The notes: generated from the letters alone by a model not told the origin. 45,704 nucleotides of DNA from Lentzea indica (GCF_012184385.1 NZ_VSRL01000047.1:1-45704); one strand, 5' to 3'; positions 17,469 to 26,462 are shown, numbered from the stretch's first letter. Numbers and translations are program-made.

Positions 17469-18470
17469 ATGCGGCCCATTCGTTCAGCGTGTCTTGCGAT
17501 CCTTCTTCTTTCGGCGTCAGTCGCCTGCACGAGTGAGCCGGGAGCAGTGGGCACCACGACCAAGGTCACCTACCTCACGTCGTTCAGCACGTTCGGGCGC
17601 GACGCGTACGCCTATGTCGCGCAGGAGAAGGGTTTCTTCACCGGGGCCGGTCTCGACGTGACGATCAACCCCGGCAGCGGCACGGTGGACGTGCTCAAGC
17701 TGGTGGCCGCCGGACGGGCGCACTTCGGGGTCGCCGACGCCACCGGCACGATGATCACGCTGGCGAAGGAGAAAATGCCTGTGATCGCGGTCGCCGCGGT
17801 CCAGCAGCGCACCGTGGCGGCCATCATCGGGCTCGAAGGCGGCCGGATCGCGACGCCGGCGGACCTCATCGGCAAGAAGGTCGCCGACTCGCCCGGCTCG
17901 ACGGTCAAGCTGATGTTCCCGTTGTACGCCAAGGCCGCAGGCATCGACCCCGGCAAGGTCGAGTTCGTGCCCTCAGCGCCGCCTGCGCTGCCGCAGTTGC
18001 TGGTCTCCGGGCAGGTGGACGCGATCGGCCAGTTCGTCGTCGGCAAGCCGCTGATCGAGGCGGCGGCGTCCGGACGCAAGGCGGTCGTCCTGCCCTACGG
18101 CGATCTCCTGCCGGACCTGTACGGCAACATGCTGGTCACGACGAGGGACCTGGCCGACCGGGACCCTGAACTGGTCCGGCGGTTCAGTGACGCGTTGCTC
18201 AAGGGGCTGCGGTACTCCATCGAGCATCCTGACGAGGCCGGCCAGATCCTCCGCAAGTACCAGCCCACGCAGAACTCCGACGTGGCTTCCGCCGAGATGC
18301 GACTGATGACCGGCTATTCCAGGCCGGACGGGTTCGGCGGCCCGCTCGGCGCGGTCGACGAGGGCCGGATCGGCACGATCATCCAGTTGCTCGAACAGGC
18401 ACAGGCGATCCCGACAGGATCGCTGCGACCCGCCGATCTTGTGAACTTCGGGCTGGTGCCCAAGTCGTGA
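17469..18470 (+). CDS. ABC-type substrate-binding lipoprotein, NMT1/THI5-like
   Basis: A 333-residue lipoprotein. The ATG at 17469 has GGAGAGGAG upstream and gives a clean signal peptide 'MRPIRSACLAILLLSASVAC' with a lipobox Cys at 20. The mature part follows the NMT1/SsuA plan: 'VTYLTSFSTFGRDAYAYVAQEKGFF', 'GLDVTINPGSGTVDVLKLVAAGRAHFGVAD', 'DLIGKKVADSPGSTVKLMFPLYAKAAGI' and 'LPQLLVSGQVDAIGQFV'. Such proteins deliver sulfonates, nitrate, thiamine precursors or other small organic ligands to an ABC transporter. No permease or ATPase gene lies nearby, so it either works with a distant transporter or is an orphan. It converges on the flavoprotein gene with only 3 bases between them. Confidence 0.85.
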   Translation: MRPIRSACLAILLLSASVACTSEPGAVGTTTKVTYLTSFSTFGRDAYAYVAQEKGFFTGAGLDVTINPGSGTVDVLKLVAAGRAHFGVADATGTMITLAKEKMPVIAVAAVQQRTVAAIIGLEGGRIATPADLIGKKVADSPGSTVKLMFPLYAKAAGIDPGKVEFVPSAPPALPQLLVSGQVDAIGQFVVGKPLIEAAASGRKAVVLPYGDLLPDLYGNMLVTTRDLADRDPELVRRFSDALLKGLRYSIEHPDEAGQILRKYQPTQNSDVASAEMRLMTGYSRPDGFGGPLGAVDEGRIGTIIQLLEQAQAIPTGSLRPADLVNFGLVPKS

Positions 18471-18473
18471 CGC

Positions 18474-19667
18474 TCAGTGCGCCCCGGAGTCCTCTCCGGA
18501 CACCAGCTCCAGGAACTCCCAACGGGCGTTCTGAGCCAGACCGGCCAACCACTTGCCGCAGTTCTGCAGCACCACCGGGCCGGATGTGATGTGCTGAGTG
18601 CCCGCGTTGAGATCGCGGTAGTACCGCTGCAGGTCGCCCCGGCGCATCGCGGCGGTGGCGGCCCACTGGTACACGGTCTGGCCGACGGACTGCACGGACC
18701 AGGTCGTGTTGTTGAGCATCAGCCGTGTCAGGGTTTCCTGCTCGGTGCTCAGTTTCTCGCCGCGGTCCAGCGTCGCCTCGTTGTCGGCCCAGACCTCCAT
18801 GGCCCACGCGCGCGCCGCGCGGAACTTCGCCTCGGCCTGCGCGAACGCGGCATGGAAGTAGCCGGTGTCGACCGAGGCGTTGTGCGTACCCGTTTTGGTG
18901 GCTGCCAAGGCTTTCATCTCGTCGAGCATCCGCCGTCCGACGCCGAGCGCCCAGCCGGTGTGGCATATCCCGGACAGGTTCACCAAGCCGAGGCGGTAGT
19001 ACGCGCCACCATGCAGGTTCTCTGTCGTGGTGGCGTCGTAAACGTGCGTCGCCGGAACGAACACGTCCTGGCACACGTAGTCGATGCTATGCGTCGCGCG
19101 GAGTCCCAGCACATCCCAGTTGTCGACCAGGGTCGCTTGTTCCTTGGGAAAAGTGAACACCAGCGGCCGGCCCGTCTCGGCGCAGAACGCGGCGGTGTGG
19201 ATGTGGCTGGCCAGCGGGATTCCGGAGGCGAAGCTCCACTGCCCGCTGATCCGGTAGCCGCCGTCGACGCGCACCGCATCGCCCAGCCTCGTTCCCTGCC
19301 CGGCGATGGTGGCGTGCCGACCGGCGGGCACGTCCGGGTAAAGGTCCTCGACGGCCTCCCGGCCGAGGTAGGCGCCAGTGGAGCCGGTGACCATCTGCAG
19401 CGCCATGACCGACCAGCCCACGGACGCTTCGTGATACGACAGCCGCTCAATGGTCTGCACCACCTGCGACGGTGAGAACTCGTACCCGCCGAGCTCCTGG
19501 GGAATGCTGATCTTCACGACTTCCGTCGCGTCCAGTGCTCGCATCATCTCCTCGGTGGGCTGGCGCAACATCTCGCTCTTGTCCGCCTCACTACGCAGGA
19601 TGGGCGCGACGTCCTCGATCCGGCGGGCAATGGTGTCGTATTCGGCACTGACATGCAGCTGTCCCAT
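18474..19667 (-). CDS. Acyl-CoA dehydrogenase-fold flavoprotein (possible flavin monooxygenase)
   Basis: A 397-residue protein. The ATG at 19667 ('MGQLHVSAEYD') follows a GGGGGG box at suitable spacing. It has the three-part acyl-CoA dehydrogenase layout: helical N-terminus with 'ISIPQELGGYEFSPSQVVQTIERL', middle beta domain with 'DGGYRISGQWSFASGIPLASH' and 'DNWDVLGLRATHS', and helical C-terminus with 'SVGQTVYQWAATAAMRRGDLQRYYRD'. The 'GQWSFASG' segment and the 'RDLNAGTQHITSGPVV' end resemble group D flavin-dependent monooxygenases such as HsaA and DszC relatives more than true acyl-CoA dehydrogenases, and no obvious catalytic Glu was assigned. The substrate is unknown; the neighbouring binding protein suggests an imported small molecule. 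Confidence 0.8.
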   Translation of the reverse strand: MGQLHVSAEYDTIARRIEDVAPILRSEADKSEMLRQPTEEMMRALDATEVVKISIPQELGGYEFSPSQVVQTIERLSYHEASVGWSVMALQMVTGSTGAYLGREAVEDLYPDVPAGRHATIAGQGTRLGDAVRVDGGYRISGQWSFASGIPLASHIHTAAFCAETGRPLVFTFPKEQATLVDNWDVLGLRATHSIDYVCQDVFVPATHVYDATTTENLHGGAYYRLGLVNLSGICHTGWALGVGRRMLDEMKALAATKTGTHNASVDTGYFHAAFAQAEAKFRAARAWAMEVWADNEATLDRGEKLSTEQETLTRLMLNNTTWSVQSVGQTVYQWAATAAMRRGDLQRYYRDLNAGTQHITSGPVVLQNCGKWLAGLAQNARWEFLELVSGEDSGAH

Positions 19668-19774
19668 ACGAAACCCCCCAAGATGCGACGCGACAACCCA
19701 GCATAGGGCGACGCGCAACCCGTTGTGATCGCCTCAGGAATCGCGCACTTTGAGCCAAGGAACCAAGTAGGTGC

Positions 19775-20350
19775 GTGCGAAGGCTCGCATTTCACGTTCG
19801 TTCTCTCGCCCACCGCAAGGTGATCCGTGCTCGCCTCAAGCTCTCGGACGAGCTCGTCCATGCCGTGAAACCAGTCGCGGCGGCAAGAGAGCTGGTCGTC
19901 GCCGGGTACCCGCTCTGGGCGACGTACTGGTTCGGCATCCTGACCCGACTGCTCACCACCAGGTTGAGCGCGGAGGATCTGGCCAAGTCGGATCCCGGTT
20001 TCGCCGGCGACCTGTTCGCCCTCTCCGACATCGCCTGCTCGGAGCTCGCCGAACCGGCTTGGCGCATGACGATCGAGGCCCTGTCGTCGATGCTGGCGCA
20101 GAGCGTGGGAAACCGCACCATCACACCTGATCACGCGCTGTTCCTGGTGTCGTTGCTGAAGGGGCGTGCGCGACGCGACCGCATGCCCGCCACAGCGGCC
20201 ATGCTGCGCCTGTGGAGGCGATGCGCGGACCAACGGCTTCCCCACCCCGGACGCATCATTTCGGGAAGGGCACCCACGACTCGACCTGCGCGCAGGCGCC
20301 GAACCCGAAGTCTTTCGCCGGCGGGCCGACCGCGTCCGCCGCCTCCTTGA
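19775..20350 (+). CDS. Hypothetical helical protein, 3' end uncertain
   Basis: From a GTG at 19775 (or a GTG at 19820) the frame gives a protein-like helical stretch: 'LKLSDELVHAVKPVAAARELVVAGYPLWATYWFGILTRLL', 'SAEDLAKSDPGFAGDLFALSD' and 'PAWRMTIEALSSMLAQS', to about residue 130. Beyond about 20190 the residues become Arg/Pro-rich and the frame runs antisense into the lipoprotein gene on the other strand. The true stop was therefore probably lost or shifted. No family is recognised, and no strong ribosome site was found. Confidence 0.4.
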   Translation: MRRLAFHVRSLAHRKVIRARLKLSDELVHAVKPVAAARELVVAGYPLWATYWFGILTRLLTTRLSAEDLAKSDPGFAGDLFALSDIACSELAEPAWRMTIEALSSMLAQSVGNRTITPDHALFLVSLLKGRARRDRMPATAAMLRLWRRCADQRLPHPGRIISGRAPTTRPARRRRTRSLSPAGRPRPPPP

Positions 20351-20738
20351 CGATGGCCAACTGCATGGCCAGCACGAGGTCTTGACCCCGCCGCGCGTTG
20401 CGGTAAGAGGTCTCGAACTCCTGCAGCTCTCCGGCGTACTTGTCGAGCCTGCCCAGCCAGTCGTCCAACTTGTCCTTGCCCGACTCGGGCGCGGGCAGGC
20501 CTCGGACGTGGGTCGCCAGGTCCTTCACGAGCATGATGCGCTGCCGCAGCTTGTCCTCGTCGTCTTTGCCCACCGACTCGCCGAACGCCAGGTCGCCGGC
20601 GAACCGTTCGCCGATGACGCGGCACTTCTCATCCGCGCTCTCGATCAGCTCCTCCTTGGGCGAGGACGAGCACCCGCCGAGGGCGAGGAACGTGACGACG
20701 GCCGCGGCGATCATGCCGGTGCGGTGCTGTGCTGCCAT
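20256..20738 (-). CDS. Small secreted lipoprotein
   Basis: A 160-residue protein from the ATG at 20738. 'MAAQHRTGMIAAAVVTFLALGGC' is a signal peptide with a lipobox ending in Cys 23. The mature part is charged and helical ('EELIESADEKCRVIGERFAGDLAF', 'DKLDDWLGRLDKYAGELQEFETSYRNA') and holds a second and third Cys ('KCR', 'GAC') that could pair. No catalytic motif is visible. The Shine-Dalgarno box is weak. Such short helical lipoproteins are common in actinobacteria and usually uncharacterised, so no function is assigned. Confidence 0.65.
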   Translation of the reverse strand: MAAQHRTGMIAAAVVTFLALGGCSSSPKEELIESADEKCRVIGERFAGDLAFGESVGKDDEDKLRQRIMLVKDLATHVRGLPAPESGKDKLDDWLGRLDKYAGELQEFETSYRNARRGQDLVLAMQLAIVKEAADAVGPPAKDFGFGACAQVESWVPFPK

Positions 20739-20929
20739 GACGACATCGTGTCGCCGCACGGTGAACCGTCGGGGCGCGTGGCACCAACCTGTCATCACAC
20801 CACCGGATCGTCGACCACGCCCGGCGGCCGCACGGCGGCGAGCAGTCTGCGCGTGTACTCGTGCCGCGGCCCACAGCAACACGAGGCCGGACTGTGCAGA
20901 CCGCGCGATACTCGCCGCGTTGGTGCGCT

Positions 20930-21073
20930 GGGCAAGACAGGAACTGTCCGATCGGGGTCAGCGTGCATGCGGATGCGGTCATCGGCTGGGCGTCGGCCGC
21001 GCTGGACTGGCGGCTGTTCCTGCCGGAGTCGTGGGATCACGAGAAAGCCGCAGACAAGCGGGCCCAGGTGTTT
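20930..21073 (+). pseudogene. IS701-type transposase remnant
   Basis: A short frame reads 'DRNCPIGVSVHADAVIGWAS' and then 'ALDWRLFLPESWD', the conserved block of IS701-family DDE transposases ('NCQxGVSVHAVT..ASxxLDWRLFLPESWD'). Just upstream, 'RRVGALGK' in another frame matches the usual preceding 'YCGALGK', so one frameshift lies near 20935. Nothing else of the element or its ends was found. It lies about 110 bases from the protease remnant. Confidence 0.65.
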
Positions 21074-21180
21074 CATCGAATGCGGTCGAGGATGCCAGCG
21101 ACTGCCGCCTTGGCAGCCACGGCTGCACACAGAACGCGGAAAGCTCCCAGGGGGCCGGAACCCGAACTCCCCAGGAGCAG

Positions 21181-22057
21181 TCAGCCCTTCTTACGAGTGG
21201 ATGGGCGCCACACCGCCAAGTCCTGGCTGCCGTTGCCGTCGTAGTCGGCCAGGACCGGCACGTCGCCCGCCTGTCCCCATTGGACGCTCACGATCACGCC
21301 GAACGTGCCGATGTAGTGCCATGTTCCGGTGGACGGGCGCCACACGGCCCGGCACCGGAACGTCGCCTGCCTGGCCCCACTGCTGGGTGAACTGGTTGCG
21401 CCACGAACCACTGGCCGGTGGACGGACGCCAGACCGCGACGTCGGTGATCTGGTCGCCGTTGTAGTCGCCGGGCACCGGGATGTCACCCTGCTGGCCCCA
21501 CTGTGTCGTGCTGACGTTGCGCACGAACCACTGCCCCGTCGACGGGCGCCAGATGGTGGTGTCCGTGCGCTGGTCGTCGTTGTAGTCGCCGTCAGGGCCG
21601 CCGAACGTGTAGCGCGAGTTGAGCAACAGGTTCGGTGAACCCGCGCCCGCGTTGACCACGAGATCCTTTTGGACCCCGTGAACACCATCATGAACCAGAC
21701 GGAGCTCGGCGCGGCGTTCCGGTTGCGTTGCAGGTACAGCGCGGCGACACCGACGGCGTGCGGTGCGGCCATCGACGTACCGCTGAGCACTCTGGTGGAG
21801 GTGTCGTTGGCGATCCCGAGCGACGTGATGTCATCGCCTGGGGCGAAGATGTCCAGGCAGCTGCCGAAATTGCTGCCCTGACCGCCCGGCCAGTCCGTCG
21901 GCCGCACGTCGTTGCGGTCGGTGGCTCCGACAGTGATCGCGTTCGGAGTCCGGGCAGGCGAGGTCGTGCACAGGCGTCACGGTTCGAGTTGCCTGCGGCG
22001 ACCGTGTACGTGATGCCCGAGGCGATCGAGGCTTCGACGGCCGCGTCCAGTGACGGG
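21181..22057 (-). pseudogene. Subtilisin-like (S8) serine peptidase fragment with VCBS/FG-GAP-like repeats, frameshifted
   Basis: Only the C-terminal part of an S8 peptidase remains, spread over three frames. 'DAAVEASIASGITYTVAAGNSN' (oxyanion Asn region) is at about 21990-22055. '[19 protein letters not shown]', '[15 protein letters not shown]' and the catalytic-Ser motif '[16 protein letters not shown]' follow to about 21730. Then come three copies of a repeat of the form '[11 protein letters not shown]...[21 protein letters not shown]', typical of beta-propeller-type FG-GAP repeats in secreted proteins. The signal peptide, prodomain and the catalytic Asp and His are missing: the upstream edge joins an unrelated transposase fragment at about 22057. 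At least two frameshifts separate the blocks. Confidence 0.75.
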
Positions 22058-22210
22058 CTGGCCGCGGATGCCGCACAGCACCTTACGGTCGTCCAGCTGC
22101 TTGCGTCCCGGATGGTCCGCACGACGTGGCACCACCGGCAACAGCGGCTCGATCCGCGCCCACAACTCGTCGGGCACGATCCAGGGAAGCTGCTCGCCCT
22201 CATCGGTCAT
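22058..22210 (-). pseudogene. N-terminal fragment of an IS5-type transposase
   Basis: The frame starts at the ATG at 22210 and reads 'WIVPDELWARIEPLLPVVPR' followed by 'RKQLDDRKVLCGI', the standard beginning of short IS5-group (DUF4096-type) transposases. After 'LCGI' the homology stops and the sequence becomes that of the S8 peptidase in another frame. About 50 of the usual roughly 250 or more residues remain. The ATG overlaps the stop of the NACHT gene tail by four bases. This marks the boundary of a deletion or insertion that removed the front of the protease gene. Confidence 0.75.
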
Positions 22211-24488
22211 ATGTCGTGGCGTGCCCGGAGAATGCGGATCAGGTGGTCCTGGAGTCTGGCATGGCGGAATTGGTAGACCGCACCAGCCTGGCGCAACACG
22301 CCTCGCTGATACGCGTCGTCAAGGAAGGCAACGGCTGCCCAGGGCAGCCGCCCGGTCAGCGGCAACCATATGCGCGCGATTACTACCCACTGGCCCCACG
22401 CGGTCAAACTGAGACTGCCTCCGAACCAACCCCGAGTCCGACCACGAGCCCGAACACCAGTCCGTCCACGAATCTGGACCCGAGCCCGACCAGGAGACCG
22501 CCGCCTAGCCCTACCACCAAGCCGAACACGAGCAGCTGGACGACCACGGTCGTGCGGTTTGTGTTCAACAGGCCAATAGGGCTGACAGCAGATCTGATGT
22601 CGATCGGAGATTCAAGCGCCGCCATCAGCCCGAAACCGAGCCCGACCACGAGACCGAATACGAGCGAGGACACGAGCCCGCCGCCGGCGACCCCGCCCAT
22701 GAGCTCCAACGCGAGCCCGCCGATGAGCTTGTCCATGAGCTCCAGTGCGAGTCCTCCACCGAGCCCGCCCGCGAGCGCGAGCATGAATCTGGGAACGAAC
22801 CTCTCACGGATCGTCCCTGGCGCGTAGAGGATCTGCATTCGTACACGCGACGGCTCAAATGTCCGGTCCCCGAACTTGGTTATGCACCCGTGCGCGAGTC
22901 CGAAAGCCACCCCGACAACAAGCCCGTTCGCCAGTCCGAGTTTGAGCCCGTTCCCAGGCTCAAACCCGACCACGAGCCCTAACACAAGCCCATCCACAAC
23001 CCCGAAGGCCAGCCCGGACGAGATCCAGGCCAGGAGTATGCGAGAAGCTCGGCGCGTGGTGTTGCCCAGTTGCCACCATGCGAGGTCGCGGGTGCCTAGT
23101 CTGTCCAGGTGTCTGGCGAGGTAGCTCAGCCACTGCTCGGCACGTTCGGGGTCCCAGCGGCGGTGACTTCCGGCGCGCCGACCGCCGGGTTTGTAGTGAT
23201 AAGCGGCGGGGATGAAGTTGCCCAATAGATGATCTTCGAGGGCTTCGGCAGTGCGGAAACGGTTGGTATCAAGCATTACCGCAGGGTCGTGGTCCGGAGT
23301 GTCGCTGTAGACGATGCGGGCAAGGGCAACCATCAGCGGAGTGCTCAACACTGCGGAGAGATTGACACTGGACTCGCTCTGTGGGCGATCGCGAAGCTCG
23401 TCGAGGACGGGTTCCCACACTGTCGCGGAGGTGGTGCTGTCGCGGGCTTCCTTGCGGGTCGTGCGGGGCAGGTAGTTGACCAAGTCGGCCAAGGTGAGGT
23501 CGATCAACTCGATGCCTGCCGCAGAGGTCAGCACATCGGTCGCTGCCACGGCAGCGGCATACTCCGCAGGGCGGGTGGTCAACACCAGTGGCAGGGTGGT
23601 GGCGTTGAGCGCTTTCAGCGCCGCACGATGCAGCCCGTCGGCGATCTCGTCGAACCCGTCGAGTACAGGCAGGATCCGGTCAGCCTCGACCAACTCGGCC
23701 GCCAGCGAATGTCCGACAGGGCTGGTCGCGACCAGCCCTGGATAGTCACGCACCAACTGACGCGTCACCCACTCCCGCAGGGAGGTCTTAGTGGGATCCC
23801 ACGATCCAAGGCTGAAGATCACCGGCACGGCGTCGGCGGGGCCACGAGTGTTCAGCAAATCCAGAACGAACCGTAGGGTCAAGATCGTTTTTCCCGATCC
23901 TGACCTGCCGAGCACCACCAGCCGCCCGGACGGTATCCGCCGGTATACCTCCACCAACCCATCCAGCTGTCCGCTCAGCGCAAGCGGTCTGGACGCGACT
24001 CCTGCCGGAACGCGAGAAATGTTGGCCCAGTGGTCTGTCAACGTCTCCGGTGCCGCGCGCCACCGCACGGGCAGTGGGAACGGATCCTGTACCTGCCGTT
24101 GTTCCTCCTCCCGCTGCCAACGGCTACCCACTGCCTGCGCAAGCTGATCAGCAGCCTCAGCCAACCTGTCCCGGAGAGCCAAACCCGAAGCGTCAGCGAC
24201 GGGCAGGGTGATCGTCCCAGCTTGGACCACTGATCCGTACACGGTGCCGCTTATCTGGTTGTGTGTCGAGTGCCCACCCTGGGCCCGTCCGCGGGATCGC
24301 TGGCGACGCACTTCGATGACGACCGTTGCCACGATGAGCAGGATGACTACAAGCCAGACCCACGGCTGGTGCTCATCGGCTACGCCGCTGGTACCTGCCG
24401 CTGCGTCACCCACCAACACGAGCACTAAGATCACAAGTACCAGCACGACAACGGTGGCCGTGAGCAGCAACGGCGGCGTCACGCCCAC
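22207..24488 (-). CDS. Membrane-anchored NACHT NTPase with glycine-rich transmembrane repeats
   Basis: The main frame (24488 to 22404) gives 694 residues. Two transmembrane helices (about 6-28 and 43-60) are followed by 'HNQISGTVYGSVVQAGTI' (76-93), a motif found before NTPase domains in actinobacterial conflict proteins. Walker A 'GRSGSGKT' (194-201), Walker B 'ILPVLDGFDEI' (272-282) and 'TTRPAEY' define the NACHT. From about 485 onward it is dominated by 'GLVVGLxxGL' repeats. The expected ending, 'TAWGQWVVIARIWLPLTGR' and 'YQFRHARLQDHLIRIL', lies in another frame to 22207, so one base shift near 22415 cuts it off. It probably acts as a signal-transducing ATPase at the membrane. Confidence 0.8.
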
Positions 24489-25120
24489 GCTCCCTCAGCG
24501 CTGACCATTGTCTCCTGCACCCGTTTGGCAAGGTTCGTTGGGAGCATCAGGCGCCTCGATTCAGGCCGTCGACAACGCCCACCCCAGATGGCGCGACCGC
24601 GCTCGCGCGCTTCGACAACAGCTCCGGACTCACCGTGATCAGCTGGCCAGCATCGATGGGATGCCCAGGAGCGCACGTTCACCAACCAGGCCCTGCCCCA
24701 CAACGTCGCGCCGAGGGCCAAGTCTCAGCCGAAAAGGTCACCATGGTTTGGTTCTCCGTGCCACGTATTGGGACTGCTGCGCCGCCAATCTTTGAGGCCG
24801 AACAGATCATCGTCGATCCGCCAAAAGCGTGAAGGACCTAGGAACGAGATCAGCTTCGACGACCGACCACCGCCAGATGAACGCCTTGCCGCCAGGGCAC
24901 CTGTGACACACAGGCAGCACGCCTAACCTCAAGCTCGTGCCGAGCGTGCAAGAGCCTCGACGCCAACGTGGCACCAAGCGATCAACTCCGCGCCTGCCGG
25001 CGACCGCACGCTGCTCGACCATCCCGCTCATGCCGATGTGAGTGTTCCACGGTGGAGCCGAGGGCTTGGTTCTTGCCGAATGGCACAGGGAACATCGGAT
25101 CGCATGGTGGGGGTGACCCG
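24489..25120. other. Long intergenic region without a supported gene
   Basis: About 630 bases lie between the NACHT start and the repeats ahead of the serine hydrolase. Several short frames are open on both strands but have mixed codon bias, no ribosome site and no recognisable residues. The upstream part must hold the NACHT promoter; no clear -10/-35 pair was seen. Confidence 0.45.
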
Positions 25121-25155
25121 TAGTGCGGCTTCGGGGTTGCCCCTAGTGCGGCTTC
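25121..25155 (+). repeat. Direct repeat upstream of the serine hydrolase gene
   Basis: TAGTGCGGCTTC occurs at 25121-25132 and again at 25144-25155, each flanked by similar CCC and GGG bases, 23 bases apart. The pair lies 79-113 bases before the start codon, where an activator or repressor could bind. Two turns of the helix separate the copies, which suits a dimeric regulator. Confidence 0.45.
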
Positions 25156-25233
25156 CGGGATTCGCCGGATGTTTGGGTCTCGATCTTGTCCGTAGCGTTC
25201 GGTTCGATCCGACATGACTTGGGGGGATCTGTG

Positions 25234-26352
25234 ATGCGGACATGGAAATCTCGGCTGGTGGCTGGTTCGGTGGCGCTGGTGCTCGGTGGCTGCTGCCTGA
25301 CCGCCCTGCCGGTCGCCGCGCGGCCGGATGGCGGTCACGCCGGCGATCGTGCTGCGGTCCAGGCGATTGTGGACGGCTTCACGGCGCGTGGGGTGCCTGG
25401 TGCGATGGTCTTCGCCCACGACCGGCAGGGGCGCTGGACGGTCAACAGTGGTACGGGCGAGTTGGGCTCCGACCGGCCGATCCGCCCGTGGCATCGGGTG
25501 CGGGTGGCCAGCAACACCAAGATGTTCGTCGCCGCGGTGATGCTGCAACTGGTCGGTGAGGGCAAGGTGGTGTTGGACGCGCCAGTCGAGCGCTACCTGC
25601 CGGGGCTGGTGCGAGGCAACGGATATGACGGCGCCAGGATCACCGTGCGGCAGCTGCTGCAGCACACCAGCGGGATGGCCGACTACATCAACGACGTGCT
25701 GTCCGACCCGGACGCGAACAATCACCCGTGGCGGCCAGAGGAACTGGTGAAGATCGGGCTGAGCCACCCGCCGCTGTTCGCCCCCGGTACGGGGTGGGCG
25801 TACTCGAACACCGGGTACATCGTGCTCGGGATGCTGGTCGAAACCGTGACCGGCAACGATGTCGGCGCGGAGATCACTGGCAGGCTCATCCGGCCGCTCG
25901 GGCTGTGGCAGACCACGTACCCGCAGGCCGGTGACAAGCGGATTCGGGGACCGCACGCGCATGGCTACTACGCGTTCCCCGGCCAGCCGGTCGTGGACGT
26001 GACCGAGCTCGAGCCCAGCCTGCCGGGGGCCGCTGCGGCGCTGATCTCCACCGGCCCTGACCTGACGCGTTTCGCGCGAGCACTGCTGGCCGGCACAGTG
26101 CTGCGTCCGGACCTGCTCGCGCAGATGCGTACGACGGTGCCCGCGGAAGGGCCGGACTACGGTCTCGGGATCCGCGAATTCCCCCTTCCCTGCGGCGGCA
26201 TGGCGTGGGGACATGCCGGCAACATGCCTGGGTTCGACTCCTTCACCGCCGCCACCGACGACGGCCGATCGGCGTTCGCGGTGGCCAACGGACGCCTGAC
26301 CGACGGCAGCACGGCCAACCTGCGCTCCGCAGTCGAATCGGCGCTGTGCTGA
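25234..26352 (+). CDS. Secreted serine hydrolase (class C beta-lactamase / DD-carboxypeptidase family)
   Basis: A 372-residue secreted enzyme. The ATG at 25234 follows a GGGGGG box; the signal peptide is 'MRTWKSRLVAGSVALVLGGC' plus a hydrophobic stretch ending near 'PVAAR'. It carries all motifs of the serine beta-lactamase-like family: the SxxK motif in 'VASNTKMF' (nucleophile Ser and general-base Lys), the YxN motif in 'WAYSNTGYIVLGMLVE', and a third-box-like 'WGHAGNMPGF'. 'LLQHTSGMADY' is also typical. Relatives are D-alanyl-D-alanine carboxypeptidases/esterases acting outside the membrane on peptidoglycan peptides or small esters. It stands alone between intergenic regions and is followed by a hairpin. 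The exact substrate cannot be told. Confidence 0.9.
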   Translation: MRTWKSRLVAGSVALVLGGCCLTALPVAARPDGGHAGDRAAVQAIVDGFTARGVPGAMVFAHDRQGRWTVNSGTGELGSDRPIRPWHRVRVASNTKMFVAAVMLQLVGEGKVVLDAPVERYLPGLVRGNGYDGARITVRQLLQHTSGMADYINDVLSDPDANNHPWRPEELVKIGLSHPPLFAPGTGWAYSNTGYIVLGMLVETVTGNDVGAEITGRLIRPLGLWQTTYPQAGDKRIRGPHAHGYYAFPGQPVVDVTELEPSLPGAAAALISTGPDLTRFARALLAGTVLRPDLLAQMRTTVPAEGPDYGLGIREFPLPCGGMAWGHAGNMPGFDSFTAATDDGRSAFAVANGRLTDGSTANLRSAVESALC

Positions 26353-26441
26353 GCGAACCCCTCCTGCCGCACAACGAGGGCCGTGAGCCGAACATCCTCC
26401 TCTGCCGCCGAGCGCGTGATCAAGCGCATCCGGCCCGTTCA

Positions 26442-26462
26442 CGGCGCCTGAGGCAGGCGCCG
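26442..26462 (+). terminator. Hairpin after the serine hydrolase gene
   Basis: CGGCGCCTG, a 3-base loop AGG, then CAGGCGCCG form a perfect 9-base stem 90 bases beyond the stop codon. No T tract follows, as usual in this GC range. No gene on the other strand ends here, so it most likely serves the hydrolase gene. Confidence 0.55.

Noticed and set aside
20166..21638. A 490-codon plus-strand open frame over the lipoprotein and protease remnant
   Set aside because: It crosses an opposite-strand lipoprotein with a signal peptide and the S8 repeats, and its composition is Arg/Pro-rich nonsense. Only the short IS701 block in a neighbouring frame is meaningful.
22262..22345. A tRNA-Leu-like beginning (GGCGGAATTGGTAGACCGC)
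   Set aside because: It lies inside the NACHT gene tail, which encodes conserved 'YQFRHARLQDHL' on the reverse strand. No acceptor stem, anticodon stem or TTC loop could be paired downstream.
22430..23010. CRISPR-like spaced repeats of 'CGAGCCCGACCACGAGCCCG' type
   Set aside because: The repeats are imperfect, of uneven spacing, and are explained by Gly-Leu repeat codons of the NACHT protein. No cas gene is present.
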